Shown one piece after another: positions 46,917-56,079 of a stretch of 64,000 bases of DNA. The notes beneath the pieces are model-generated. The model searched no databases. It saw only the letters and a program-made list of their open reading frames with translations, and was not told the DNA's origin. The stretch is from Rhizobacter sp. Its GTDB lineage: Bacteria > Pseudomonadota > Gammaproteobacteria > Burkholderiales > Burkholderiaceae_C. Where the stretch lies: the NCBI GenBank assembly GCA_019635355.1, contig JAHBZQ010000001.1:2914001-2978000 (forward strand). The letters run 5' to 3'. The position numbers and the translations under genes are program-made. The first letter of the stretch is position 1. Each line of letters opens with the position of its first letter.

Positions 46917-47579
46917 TCAGGCCGCGTGGCCCACGCGGTCGTTGCTCTCGTCGAGCGAGCCCTGGTCAAGGTGCGAGGTGTCGCTCCAGCCGACGAGGCT
47001 GAACCCCTCGGGCGTGTAGAGCAGGCGGTTGATGCTGGCGTTGCCGAGCTGCCAGGAGCGAGCCGCCTGCAGGTCGAGCCGCGAGGCGGCGCGGTAGAGG
47101 CAGTCCATCACGCCGCCGTGCGCCACGATGGCGATCGTCTGCCCGGGGTGCGCCGCGGCCAGGCGCGCGGCGGTGTTGACGCAGCGCTCGTAGAAGACCC
47201 GCAACGACTCGCCCACGCCGCCGGGGCTGAAGTCGAGCTCGCGCTTGCGCCAGCGCAGCGACTCCTCGGGCCAGCGCGCCTCGATCTCCTGGTAGGTGTG
47301 GCCTTCGAAGCTGCCGAAGCCCCGCTCGCGCAGGCCTGGCTCGGCGGTGATGGGCAGCCCGGTGGCGCGCGAGATGGCCTGCGCGGTCTGGTGTGCGCGC
47401 TGCAGGTCGCTCGCGTAGATCGCATGCAGCTCGTCGTCGGCCACGGCGGCGGCCAGGCGCTCGGCCTGCCAGCGGCCGGTCTCATTCAGCGGGATGTCGA
47501 GCTGGCCCTGGATGCGGGTGTCGACGTTCCAGGCGGTCTCGCCGTGGCGGATGGCGAGCACCCGGGTGACGTGGTTCAT
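46917..47579 (-). CDS. Histidine phosphatase family protein
   Basis: 220 residues. The catalytic RHGE motif is at residues 11-14 (IRHGETAWN), with DLQRAHQTAQAI, LRERGFGSFEG and the second histidine in IVAHGGVMDCLY. Members include phosphoglycerate mutase-like enzymes and alpha-ribazole phosphatase. Substrate unknown. Start overlaps the YbhB stop by one base (TGATG). Last of an operon with YbhB, DUF1840 and CFA synthase. Confidence 0.92.
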   Translation of the reverse strand: MNHVTRVLAIRHGETAWNVDTRIQGQLDIPLNETGRWQAERLAAAVADDELHAIYASDLQRAHQTAQAISRATGLPITAEPGLRERGFGSFEGHTYQEIEARWPEESLRWRKRELDFSPGGVGESLRVFYERCVNTAARLAAAHPGQTIAIVAHGGVMDCLYRAASRLDLQAARSWQLGNASINRLLYTPEGFSLVGWSDTSHLDQGSLDESNDRVGHAA

Positions 47580-48208
47580 CAGGCGAGCAGGTTCTTGTTG
47601 AGGGTGTAGATGCCGACGTGCGACGCGCGTGCGAGCACATGCGGGGCGATGGCCTCGCGAAGCTGCGCGCCGGTGAAGCTGCCTTCGAGGGCCACGCGCG
47701 GCACCGAGAGGGCGTAGAGCGTGAAGACGTACTGGTGCAGCAGCGTGTCGTTGAAGGGCGGGAAGCAGCCGTCGTAGCCGAAGTACTGGCCGGCCATCGC
47801 CGGGTCGCCGGCAAACCAGCCGGTGTAGTCGTTCAGGCCGTGGCGCGCGCCGTGCAGCGTGGCCGGGCCGGGCTTGCCTTTCGGCGTGAGGCCGCCGGCG
47901 CTGAACTCGCCTTCCTTGATCTCCCGCAGGCTCGCGGGCAGGTCGGTGAGCACCCAGTGGAAGAAGTCGGTGCGCGGCAGGTCGCTGGGCACTTCGCGGT
48001 CGGGCTTGTTGACGTCGTCGCCGCGGCTGGGCACGTCGCCGTCGTGGCAGATGAGCGCAAACGATTTCGTGCCCTCGGGCACCTCGCTCCAGGCGAACTG
48101 CGGGTTCACGTTGTCGGACATCGTGGGGCCGTTGTCGCCCGGCTTGCCGGCAGCGTAGCGGGTGGGGATGCGCGCCCCGTTCTTCCAGCTGGTGCTCGTG
48201 AGCTTCAT
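47579..48208 (-). CDS. YbhB/YbcL family (PEBP, Raf kinase inhibitor-like) protein
   Basis: 209 residues. PEBP markers are the DNVNPQFAWSEVPEGTKSFALICHDGDVP segment with the DPDAP-like pocket, and FHWVLTDLP. These proteins bind phospholipid head groups or act as inhibitors in bacteria; the function is unclear. ATG 48208 gives the family start. The gap to the DUF1840 gene upstream is four bases. Confidence 0.9.
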   Translation of the reverse strand: MKLTSTSWKNGARIPTRYAAGKPGDNGPTMSDNVNPQFAWSEVPEGTKSFALICHDGDVPSRGDDVNKPDREVPSDLPRTDFFHWVLTDLPASLREIKEGEFSAGGLTPKGKPGPATLHGARHGLNDYTGWFAGDPAMAGQYFGYDGCFPPFNDTLLHQYVFTLYALSVPRVALEGSFTGAQLREAIAPHVLARASHVGIYTLNKNLLA

Positions 48209-48212
48209 GAGA

Positions 48213-48524
48213 TCAGACTCCCCACACGATGTTTTCATTCGCCGCATGGGCGCGTTTCATCATCTCGACCAGCGGCCAGGCGCGCTGGCGCAGCGAGACG
48301 CCGTCGCCCTTCGGGGCCTTGCCGTCTTCGGCTTCGGCTTCCTTGCGTGCGGCCTCGTCGGCGGTGATGGCCGCTTCGATCGCCTGCATGGCGGCCGGCA
48401 TCTGCGCCGGCTCGATGATGCCCTTGGCCGACGGCTCCTTGCCGATCAGGCGCAGCACCTGGTCGCCGCTCGGGCCCATCATGATCACGTCACCGGCTGC
48501 CTTCGACTTGAACTTGTAGATCAT
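48213..48524 (-). CDS. DUF1840 family protein
   Basis: 103 residues. The opening MIYKFKSKAAGDVIMMGPSGDQVLRLIGK and the RAWPLVEMMKRAHAANENIVWGV end are the DUF1840 pattern, a family restricted to betaproteobacteria and relatives. Function unknown. It overlaps the CFA synthase stop by four bases. Confidence 0.92.
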   Translation of the reverse strand: MIYKFKSKAAGDVIMMGPSGDQVLRLIGKEPSAKGIIEPAQMPAAMQAIEAAITADEAARKEAEAEDGKAPKGDGVSLRQRAWPLVEMMKRAHAANENIVWGV

Positions 48525-49771
48525 CGGTAGATGTACTCGCGGTTGAACGGAAAGCGGGATTGTGCGCCCCGCATCGGGCCCGAGGCGACGTCGTGGTCGG
48601 GCCGGGTCGCGAGCACCTGCTGCAACGAGATCCAGCCCTGCTCGAAGCTCATCGCGCTGCCGGCCAGGTAGAGGCGGTAGGCGCGCACCACGCTCTCGCG
48701 GGTGAGTTCGCGGGCCCGCGCCAGCTGGGCTTCCAGCCGGTCGCTCCAGGCCCAGAGCGTGCGGGCGTAATGCGGGCGCAGGTTTTCCACGTCGACCGGC
48801 TCGAGCGCCGCTTCGCTCGTCACCTTGAGCACGTGCGACAGGTGCATCAGCTCGCCGCCCGGGAAGATGTAGCGCTCGATGAAATCGCCCATGCCGGCGC
48901 CGAGCTGGTGGTTGCGCGTGCCGCCGGCGGTGATGCCGTGGTTCATCAGGAGGCCACCCGGCCTGAGCAGCCGGTGCACCTGATGGAAGTAGACCGGCAG
49001 GTTGGCATGCCCCACGTGCTCGAACATGCCGACCGAGGCGATGGCGTCGTAGGGCTCGGCTTCAGGTAGGTCTCGGTAGTCGCACAGCGTCATGGTCACG
49101 CGCCCACGCAGGCCACGCGCGTCGATCAGCCGGTTGACGTGCGCATGCTGGTTCTTCGAGAGCGTGATGCCGTCGGCCCGCACGCCGTAGTGCTCGGCCG
49201 CCCACAGCAAGAGGCCACCCCAGCCGGCGCCGATGTCGAGAAAACGCTCGCCCTCGCGCAGCATGAGCTTCCTGCAGATGTGGTCGAGCTTGGCGGCCTG
49301 GGCGCCGTCAAGCGTCATCGCGGGGTCTTTCCAGTAGGCGCAGGAGTAGACGCGGCGCTCGTCGAGCCACAACGCATAGAAGTCGTCGGAGACGTCGTAG
49401 TGGAACTGCACCTGCCGCGCATCCGCATCGAGCTGGTGCCGCACGCGCGACTTCACGGTGCGCACGAGGTTGCTCCACCAATGGAGCGGGCGCGCCGCGT
49501 CGTCGGCCAATGCGTCGTCGCCCACCAACAGCGCCGCCACGGCCATCAGGTCGCGCATGCTGCCGTCGATGTCGAGCCGGCCTTCGACATACGCCTCGGC
49601 CACCCGGCCGATCTGGCCGGTGGCCAGGTGCGCCAGCGGTGCCAGCTCGTGCAGCCGCAGCGTGACCGCGGCGTCGGCCTGACCGAGGCGCCGGCCACCG
49701 GGCAACACCACCGCCAGCGGCACGCCCTGCGGTGCCAGGCGTTGCTCAAGGGCTCGTTCGATCGCTTGCAT
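48521..49771 (-). CDS. Cyclopropane-fatty-acyl-phospholipid synthase family methyltransferase
   Basis: 416 residues. The SAM-binding motif is LDIGAGWGGLL, preceded by the FHYDVSDDFYALWLDERRVYSCAYW block that is typical of CFA synthases, and followed by SVGMFEHVGHANLPVYF. It adds a methylene bridge to unsaturated acyl chains in membrane lipids. Divergent from the FAA hydrolase (84 bp). Tuberculostearate-type methyltransferases are close relatives. Confidence 0.92.
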   Translation of the reverse strand: MQAIERALEQRLAPQGVPLAVVLPGGRRLGQADAAVTLRLHELAPLAHLATGQIGRVAEAYVEGRLDIDGSMRDLMAVAALLVGDDALADDAARPLHWWSNLVRTVKSRVRHQLDADARQVQFHYDVSDDFYALWLDERRVYSCAYWKDPAMTLDGAQAAKLDHICRKLMLREGERFLDIGAGWGGLLLWAAEHYGVRADGITLSKNQHAHVNRLIDARGLRGRVTMTLCDYRDLPEAEPYDAIASVGMFEHVGHANLPVYFHQVHRLLRPGGLLMNHGITAGGTRNHQLGAGMGDFIERYIFPGGELMHLSHVLKVTSEAALEPVDVENLRPHYARTLWAWSDRLEAQLARARELTRESVVRAYRLYLAGSAMSFEQGWISLQQVLATRPDHDVASGPMRGAQSRFPFNREYIYR

Positions 49772-49855
49772 CGTTCGCCACCTCGTTCAACCGGAGCAGG
49801 GCAATGGTATGAAAATCGCATCGCCTGCCATCACCTCAATCCTGATCGGAATGCC

Positions 49856-50692
49856 ATGAAATGGTTTCGCTTTGGCCCGGATGGGCATGAACGCATCGGG
49901 GCCTTGGACGCTTCGGGGCAATTGCGGGACCTGTCGGCCGACGTGCCCGACCTGCATCTGCCCACGCTCGGGCTCGAGGGCCTGAAGCGCCTGTCGACGC
50001 TGAAACCCGAGGCCTACCCGAAAGTGAGCGGCCAGCCCCGGCTGGGCGTGCCGTACACGGGCATCAGCAAGTTCGTCGCCATCGGCCTCAACTACGCCGA
50101 CCATGCTGCCGAAGCCGGCCTGCCGCTGCCCAAGGAGCCCATCGTCTTCCTCAAGGCCACGACCTGCATCACCGGCCCGAACGACCCGGTGATGCTGCCA
50201 CCCGGCAGCGTGAAGACCGACTGGGAGGTGGAGCTGGGCGTGGTGATCGGCCGCACCGCCCGCCATGTGGCCGAGGCCGAAGCGCTCGCCTACGTGGCCG
50301 GCTACACCGTGGTGAACGACGTGTCGGAGCGTGAATACCAGATCGAGCGCGGCGGCACCTGGGACAAGGGCAAGGGCTGCGACACCTTCGGCCCCATCGG
50401 CCCCTACCTGGTGACGGCCGATGAGGTGCCCAACCCGCAGGCGCTCGACATGTGGCTCGACGTGAACGGCGTGCGCCGCCAGAGCGGCAGCACCGCCACC
50501 ATGATCTTCGGCGTGGCGCAGCTGGTGAGCTACGTGAGCCGCTTCATGACGCTCCTGCCCGGCGACATCCTCTGCACCGGCACGCCACCCGGCGTGGGCA
50601 TGGGCATGAAGCCGCCGCAGTTCCTGAAGGCCGGCGACGTGATGACGCTCGGCATCGGCGGCCTGGGCGAGCAGCGGCAGGTGGTGACGTAG
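49856..50692 (+). CDS. Fumarylacetoacetate hydrolase family protein
   Basis: 278 residues. Family motifs: FVAIGLNYADHAAEAGLPLPKEP, the metal-binding Glu/Asp in DWEVELGVVIG, GYTVVNDVSER and CTGTPPGVGMGMKPP. Members hydrolyse or decarboxylate diketo acids, including ureidoglycolate lyase and 2,4-diketo-3-deoxy-L-fuconate hydrolase. Start ATG 49856. Its stop is immediately followed by the convergent stop of the next gene (TAGCTA). Confidence 0.93.
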   Translation: MKWFRFGPDGHERIGALDASGQLRDLSADVPDLHLPTLGLEGLKRLSTLKPEAYPKVSGQPRLGVPYTGISKFVAIGLNYADHAAEAGLPLPKEPIVFLKATTCITGPNDPVMLPPGSVKTDWEVELGVVIGRTARHVAEAEALAYVAGYTVVNDVSEREYQIERGGTWDKGKGCDTFGPIGPYLVTADEVPNPQALDMWLDVNGVRRQSGSTATMIFGVAQLVSYVSRFMTLLPGDILCTGTPPGVGMGMKPPQFLKAGDVMTLGIGGLGEQRQVVT

Positions 50693-52792
50693 CTACTTCT
50701 TGATGAGCCGCACCGGCACCTTGGTGGCGGCCGGTGCGGCTGCCACGCCCACCCGCGCCTCGAACGACGCGCTGTCGAGCGCCGCGGCATACAGGTAACC
50801 CTGGAACTCGTCGCAGCCGGCATCGAGCAGGAACTGCCGCTGCGGCTCGGTCTCCACGCCCTCGGCGATCACCTTCAGGTTCATCGCACGGCCCAGCTGG
50901 ACGATGGCGTTGACGAGGGCCTGGTCGCTCGCGTCGCCGGGCAGGTGGCTCACGAAGCTGCGGTCGATCTTGAGCCGGTGGATGGGGAATCGCTTCAGGT
51001 AGCCCAGGCTCGAATAGCCGGTGCCGAAGTCGTCGATGGCCAGCCCCACGCCCAGCTGGTGCAGGGCTTCGAGGCGGCGCAGCGCATCTTCCGAATCGCG
51101 GATGAGGATGCTCTCGGTCAGCTCCAGCTCCAGCAGCTCGGGCGGCAGCGCCGCCGTGGTGAGCTCGTGCTGCACGCGCTGCAGAAAATCGGTCTGCTGG
51201 AACTGCAGCGCCGACACGTTGATCGACACCGGCATCACGATGCCGCGTGTGCGCCACGCCGCCGCCTGGCGCACCGCCTGCGACAGCACCCAGTCACCGA
51301 TGGGGATGATGAAGCCGCTCTCTTCGGCCACCGGGATGAACTCGCCCGGCGACACCTCGCCCAGCACCGGGTCGCGCCAGCGGATGAGCGCCTCGGCGCC
51401 GATCACCGCACCGGTCTTCAGGTCGACCTGCGGCTGGAAGTGCAGGCGGAAGAGCCCGCTCACCAGCGCCTGGCGCATGGCGTGGTCCATCTGCATGCGC
51501 GAGCGGCGCACACCTTCGGTCTGCGCCTGGTGGAAGCGGAAGCTCGCGCGGCCCGACTCCTTGGCGCGCTGCATCGCGGTGGCGGCACCGCGCATCAGCT
51601 CGTCGAGCGCGTTGCCGTCTGATGGGCACAGCGCCACGCCGATGCTGCAGGTCACGGTGAAACTCTCGCCGCCTTGCGTGAAGGGCCGGCCCATCGCGTC
51701 GAGCAGGCGCCGTGCGGTGGCCTCGGCGCCGGCCGCGTCGGCGTGGTGCACCAGCAGCACGAACTCGTCGCCGCCCAGCCGGGCCACGGTGTCGACGTTG
51801 CGCAGGCAGCTCTTGATGCGCTCGGTGACTTCGAGCAGCACCTTGTCGCCCGCGCCCATGCCGAGCGTGTCGTTGACGTGCTTGAAGCGGTCGAGGTTGA
51901 ACACCATCAGCGCAAACGGCTGGCCGTTGCGCTGCGCCATCGCGAGGGCGAATTCCACGCGGTCTTCCAGCAGGCGGCGGTTGGGCAGGCCGGTGAGCGC
52001 GTCGGTGTGCGAGAGCTGCTCGATGCGCTGCTGCGCGGCGAGCTGCTCGGTGATGTCGCGGAAGGAAAACACCCGCCCGATCGGCTGGCCGCGGCTGCAT
52101 TGCGGCAGCGTCACCCGCTCGAGCACCTTGCCCGAGTGCAGCGTGAGCGTGTCGGTGGCCTGCAGGAGCGCCGCGTCGAGGATGGCCGACAGGCGGCGCA
52201 CGTACTGGTCGCCGTCGGTCACGCTGCGGCGCATCCAGTCCTGCACGGCGCGGTCGTCGCGTTGCGTGAGCAGCTCGTCGGGCAGGCCCCACATCGTGGC
52301 GAAGCGGCGGTTGAAATTGCGGATGGCGCCCGACAGGTCGGTGACCAGAATGCCCTCGGCGCTCGACTCCAGCGTGGCGCGCAGCTCGGCCACGCGTGTG
52401 TCGAGCTCTTCCTCGGCGGCACGCTGCTGCGTGAGGTCGCGCAGGGTGACGATCAGCACCTCGCAGTCGCTCATCTGGCCGATGCGGCTCACACGCCGCG
52501 TGACGGGCACGATGCTGCCGTCGAAGCGGCGCACAGCCGTGTCGGACAGGATGGCTTCCGACAGACCCTCGCGGGCTTCGTCCCAGAAGGCGAAGTCTTC
52601 GGCGGTGGCACTCAGGTCGGTGGCCGCGCGGCCGCGCAGCGACCAGGCATCGATGCCCAGCAGCGCGCCGGCTGCCGTGTTGGCCGCGAGGATGGAGAGG
52701 TCGGTCGCGTCGACCAGCCAGACGGGGTCGAGCAGCCCTTCGATCAGGGCCGACCAGTGTTCAAGCGTTGCGGCCCTCGCCGCGGCGCTCAT
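50693..52792 (-). CDS. PAS-PAS-GGDEF-EAL cyclic-di-GMP enzyme
   Basis: 699 residues. Two PAS domains (about 10-125 and 135-255) come before a GGDEF domain whose active site ARLGGDEF is intact, and an EAL domain with AEALIRW, NVSALQFQQ, LELELTES, DDFGTGYSSLGYL and IAEGVET all present. Both catalytic halves therefore look active; dual-function or phosphodiesterase-dominant behaviour cannot be told. No membrane segment, so cytoplasmic. Start ATG 52792 follows the HD-GYP gene by 82 bp that consist mostly of a repeat sequence. Confidence 0.95.
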   Translation of the reverse strand: MSAAARAATLEHWSALIEGLLDPVWLVDATDLSILAANTAAGALLGIDAWSLRGRAATDLSATAEDFAFWDEAREGLSEAILSDTAVRRFDGSIVPVTRRVSRIGQMSDCEVLIVTLRDLTQQRAAEEELDTRVAELRATLESSAEGILVTDLSGAIRNFNRRFATMWGLPDELLTQRDDRAVQDWMRRSVTDGDQYVRRLSAILDAALLQATDTLTLHSGKVLERVTLPQCSRGQPIGRVFSFRDITEQLAAQQRIEQLSHTDALTGLPNRRLLEDRVEFALAMAQRNGQPFALMVFNLDRFKHVNDTLGMGAGDKVLLEVTERIKSCLRNVDTVARLGGDEFVLLVHHADAAGAEATARRLLDAMGRPFTQGGESFTVTCSIGVALCPSDGNALDELMRGAATAMQRAKESGRASFRFHQAQTEGVRRSRMQMDHAMRQALVSGLFRLHFQPQVDLKTGAVIGAEALIRWRDPVLGEVSPGEFIPVAEESGFIIPIGDWVLSQAVRQAAAWRTRGIVMPVSINVSALQFQQTDFLQRVQHELTTAALPPELLELELTESILIRDSEDALRRLEALHQLGVGLAIDDFGTGYSSLGYLKRFPIHRLKIDRSFVSHLPGDASDQALVNAIVQLGRAMNLKVIAEGVETEPQRQFLLDAGCDEFQGYLYAAALDSASFEARVGVAAAPAATKVPVRLIKK

Positions 52793-52796
52793 GTCG

Positions 52797-52872
52797 ACAC
52801 CCCGGTCGCCGAGTACGGCGACCGACCCTCCGCGAGGGTGGCGCCTTGCTTGGGGCGGCCCGGCGCGGCGGC
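52797..52872. repeat. Intergenic repeat, copy A
   Basis: About 76 bp, from ACACCCCGGTCGCC to GGCGCGGCGGCG, including a hairpin ACCCTCC/GGAGGGT-like centre and the tract TTGCTTGGGGCGGCCCGG. An imperfect copy in inverse orientation lies at 61597-61672. Both copies fill the space between a stop and the next start. Confidence 0.7.
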
Positions 52873-52874
52873 GC

Positions 52875-54185
52875 TCACGCCGCCTCCTCCAAGGGTGCCG
52901 CGTAGGGTTCAAAGAAATAGGCCACCCGGGTGCGCGGCGACAAATAGTCGAGCGACTCGGTCGGCAGCTGCTGCGGCTTCAGGCTGCGGCGGATGCCCAG
53001 GCGCGGCTCGGTCTCCAGGTTGAGCAGCAGCGCTTCGTCGCGCGGCACCCGCGGCTCGTGCACCATCACGCGCGGCTTGAGCGGGCGCGAGGAGTTGACC
53101 GAGACGACCATCGCATAACGGTCGTCGGTGAGTTGCACCACCGAGCCTGGCGGGTACACGCCCATCATCTTGATGAAGCCCCCGAGGATGGCGGTGTCGT
53201 AGCGGTTTTTTCCCTGAGCAAACAGTAGCGACAGCGCCTCGTGCGGCGTGAGCGCACGCGAGGGCACGTGCGGGTTGCACATGTTGTCGTAGCGGTTGAT
53301 GAGCGAGACGATGCGCGCGGCGATCGTCATGCGGTCGCTGTTCAGGCGCAGCGGGAAGCCGCTGCCGTCGGCATGCTCATGGTGCTGGGCGATCACGAGC
53401 GTGGCGCCGGCGGCCAAGCCCATCTTCTTGGCGATGGTCACGCCGTGGGCCACGTGCTCTTGATAGAACTGGTTCTCGGCCGGGGTGAAGTGCTCTTCGC
53501 GGTGGCGCACCCGCTCGGGCAGCTCGATCTTGCCGATGTCGTGCAGCATCGAGCCCACGCCCAGGTCGACCATCTCCTGGGCCGACAGGCCGAAGGTCTT
53601 GCCCATCAGCAGCGAGATCACCGCCACGTTGACGGCATGCAGCGAGGCCTTGTCGCCTGCGGCTTCGGTGAGCAGGCGGATGCACATGTCCTGCTGGCCG
53701 ATCATCTTGTCGACGAAGGCCTGGGCCAGCGCCTCGGTCTGCTCGCGCGCCACCTGCGGCTGCGTGAGCACGATCTCCGACGCCCGCTTGCAGGCCGTCG
53801 TCGCTTCGGCGAACTGGGCCTCGCACAGCTGCAGCGCCTCGCGCTGCGCCAGCAGGGCTTCGCGCTGTCGGCGGCGCGCCTGCGCTTCGGCGCTTTCGGT
53901 GATGGGGGCCACGTGCGCTTCGGCGGGCACGGTGTCGGGCACCGACGGGTCTTCGGCCGGGCCGGGGTGGGTGAGGCTTTCGACGGCCGCGGGGTCGCTC
54001 TTCTCCGGGCTCCAGCGCACGCGCTGCTTGCCGAGGGAACGGATGGTCGCGATCTGGGCCGCCGAGCCGATCTTGAAGCTGCTCAGGGGAAACGGGTGCG
54101 ACATCCATCCACCATCGAGATGCACAAACATCCCGATGCGCAGCTGGGCCACGTCGATCAGTGTGGGTGTAGGTACTTCTTTCAT
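52875..54185 (-). CDS. HD-GYP domain cyclic-di-GMP phosphodiesterase with DUF3391 N-terminus
   Basis: 436 residues. The N-terminal DUF3391 (LRIGMFVHLDGGWMSHPFPLSSFKI) is followed by a variable linker and the HD-GYP domain. The HD pair is MLHDIGK, and the second signature HHEHADGSGFPLRL has GFP in place of GYP. Other metal-ligand histidines (RHREEHF, HVAHG) are present. It should degrade cyclic di-GMP to GMP. Start ATG 54185 gives the usual DUF3391 N terminus. It is upstream of the PAS-GGDEF-EAL gene on the same strand. Confidence 0.92.
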   Translation of the reverse strand: MKEVPTPTLIDVAQLRIGMFVHLDGGWMSHPFPLSSFKIGSAAQIATIRSLGKQRVRWSPEKSDPAAVESLTHPGPAEDPSVPDTVPAEAHVAPITESAEAQARRRQREALLAQREALQLCEAQFAEATTACKRASEIVLTQPQVAREQTEALAQAFVDKMIGQQDMCIRLLTEAAGDKASLHAVNVAVISLLMGKTFGLSAQEMVDLGVGSMLHDIGKIELPERVRHREEHFTPAENQFYQEHVAHGVTIAKKMGLAAGATLVIAQHHEHADGSGFPLRLNSDRMTIAARIVSLINRYDNMCNPHVPSRALTPHEALSLLFAQGKNRYDTAILGGFIKMMGVYPPGSVVQLTDDRYAMVVSVNSSRPLKPRVMVHEPRVPRDEALLLNLETEPRLGIRRSLKPQQLPTESLDYLSPRTRVAYFFEPYAAPLEEAA

Positions 54186-54397
54186 GACGGTGGCTCGTGG
54201 CCCCGTGAATCTGCATTGCTTGTGCGACTTTTCGGTCGCCAGCCCCCTGAACTTGAACCGATTATGTTCAGCGGTCAGAGGGCCGCACCTGCAAGTTCTG
54301 ACAGTGCTGCGATGCAAGACGCACGGTGTGTGCGTTATTGCGCAAAGCGCCTTCGCGCCCTACGTGAGGGCCCGGATGCCAAGTCTGTTCAAAGTGC

Positions 54398-54838
54398 CTA
54401 ACGCTCGATCCGCGTCGACAGCACGATGGCCGAAGTGGTGCGCTCCACGCCGTCAAGCGCGCCGATGCGGTCGATCAGCGCATCGAGCTCGCCGATGGAA
54501 TGCGCCGCCACCAACGCGATGAGGTCGAAGGGCCCGCTGACCGACTGCAGCACCCGCAGCTCGCGAATGCGCCGCAGTGCCTGCTCGATGGCCCCGCTCT
54601 GGCGGGGCGCCACGGTGATGAAGATGTGAGCGCGCACCAGCGCGGCCTCGGCCGCATCGGGCACCACCACGGTGTAGCCCACCACCACCCGCTGCCGCTC
54701 CAGCCGCGCGATGCGGCTTTGCACCGTGGTGCGCGAGAGCTTGAGCGCGCGAGCCAGCTCGGCCACCGGCGTGCGGGCGTTCTCGCGCAGCAGGGCAAGC
54801 AGGGCGCGGTCGGTGGCATCGAGGGGGGAGCTGGTCAT
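54398..54838 (-). CDS. Lrp/AsnC family transcriptional regulator
   Basis: 146 residues. The N-terminal helix-turn-helix reads LDATDRALLALLRENARTPVAELARALKLSRTTVQSRIARLE, and the C-terminal RAM domain contains SGPFDLIALVAAHSIGELDALIDRIGALDGVERTTSAIVLS. Such regulators respond to amino acids. It is divergent from the saccharopine-dehydrogenase-like gene 120 bp away and probably controls it in response to lysine or a related amino acid. Confidence 0.94.
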   Translation of the reverse strand: MTSSPLDATDRALLALLRENARTPVAELARALKLSRTTVQSRIARLERQRVVVGYTVVVPDAAEAALVRAHIFITVAPRQSGAIEQALRRIRELRVLQSVSGPFDLIALVAAHSIGELDALIDRIGALDGVERTTSAIVLSTRIER

Positions 54839-54957
54839 ATGTGCCAATGAGACTCGTCGGATTGCCGAACTATGGGCGCTGGATCGTCGAAACACCAGCT
54901 GCAGATTGCGCAGGGGCTGCCGAAAATGGGTGTACGTCCACCGCACAGGAGCCTGCC

Positions 54958-56079
54958 ATGCCCACCCATTCCATCCTCGTCATCGGCGGCGGCAAGATCG
55001 GCTCGGTGGTCGCCGCACTGCTGGCCCAGTCGGCCGGCCCCTTGCGTTACCAAGTGACGGTGGCCGACCGCTCGGCCGAGGCCTTGGCCGAGTTGAAGCG
55101 CGAAACGCCCCACGCCGACCTCGACGCCCTGGTGCTCGACGTGCACGACCCCGCCCAGCTGCGTGCGGCGCTGCACGGCAAGTTCGCGGTGCTCAGCGCC
55201 GCGCCCTACCACCTGACGGTGAAGGTGGCCGAGGCCGCGCGTGCCGCGGGCGTGCACTACCTCGACCTCACCGAAGACGTGGCCAGCACCCGCCGCATCC
55301 GCGAGCTGGCCGAGGGGGCGACGAGCGCCTTCATCCCGCAGTGCGGCCTCGCGCCCGGCTTCATCTCCATCGTGGCCGCCGATCTCGCCCGCCGCTTCGA
55401 GCGCCTCGACAGCGTGCGCATGCGCGTGGGCGCCCTGCCCGCCTACCCGAGCAACGCCCTCAACTACAACCTGACCTGGAGCACCGAAGGCGTCATCAAC
55501 GAGTACTGCGAGCCCTGCGAGGCCATCGTCGACGGCCGCCTCACGAGCGTACCGGCGCTCGAGGAGCGCGAGGAATTCTCGCTCGACGGCGTGCTCTACG
55601 AAGCCTTCAACACCTCGGGCGGCCTGGGCACGCTGTGCGAATCCTTGGCGGGCCAGGTGCGCACGCTCAACTACCGCACCATCCGCTACCCCGGCCATGC
55701 GGCCATCATGAAAGCGCTGCTGCACGACCTGCGCCTGAAAGACCGGCGCGAGGTGCTGAAAGACATCCTCGAAAACGCCCTGCCCGCCACGCTGCAAGAC
55801 GTGGTCATCGTCTTCGTGACCGTGAGCGGCCTGCGCGACGGCCACCTGCAGCAAGAGACTTATGCCCGCAAGATCTACAGCCAGGTGCTGGGCGGCCGCT
55901 TGCGCAGCGCCATCCAGGTGACGACCGCGAGCAGCCTGTGCGCCATGCTCGACCTGCTGGCCGAAGGCCGGCTGCCGCAGCAGGGTTTCGTGCGGCAGGA
56001 GGATCTGCGGCTCGACGACTTCCTCGCCAACCGCCACGGCCGCGTCTACGCCAACGAGACCGTGGCGCGCGCCGCCTGA
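54958..56079 (+). CDS. Saccharopine dehydrogenase family protein
   Basis: 373 residues. The NAD(P) fold opens with ILVIGGGKIGSVVAALLAQS, then VLSAAPYHLTVKVAEAARAAGVHYLDLTED and CGLAPGFISIVAADLA. These features fit the short saccharopine dehydrogenase/lysine 6-dehydrogenase group. It probably oxidises or reduces lysine-pathway intermediates. An AGGAG site precedes the ATG. Its 3' end overlaps the convergent EAL gene by 34 bp. Confidence 0.9.
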   Translation: MPTHSILVIGGGKIGSVVAALLAQSAGPLRYQVTVADRSAEALAELKRETPHADLDALVLDVHDPAQLRAALHGKFAVLSAAPYHLTVKVAEAARAAGVHYLDLTEDVASTRRIRELAEGATSAFIPQCGLAPGFISIVAADLARRFERLDSVRMRVGALPAYPSNALNYNLTWSTEGVINEYCEPCEAIVDGRLTSVPALEEREEFSLDGVLYEAFNTSGGLGTLCESLAGQVRTLNYRTIRYPGHAAIMKALLHDLRLKDRREVLKDILENALPATLQDVVIVFVTVSGLRDGHLQQETYARKIYSQVLGGRLRSAIQVTTASSLCAMLDLLAEGRLPQQGFVRQEDLRLDDFLANRHGRVYANETVARAA

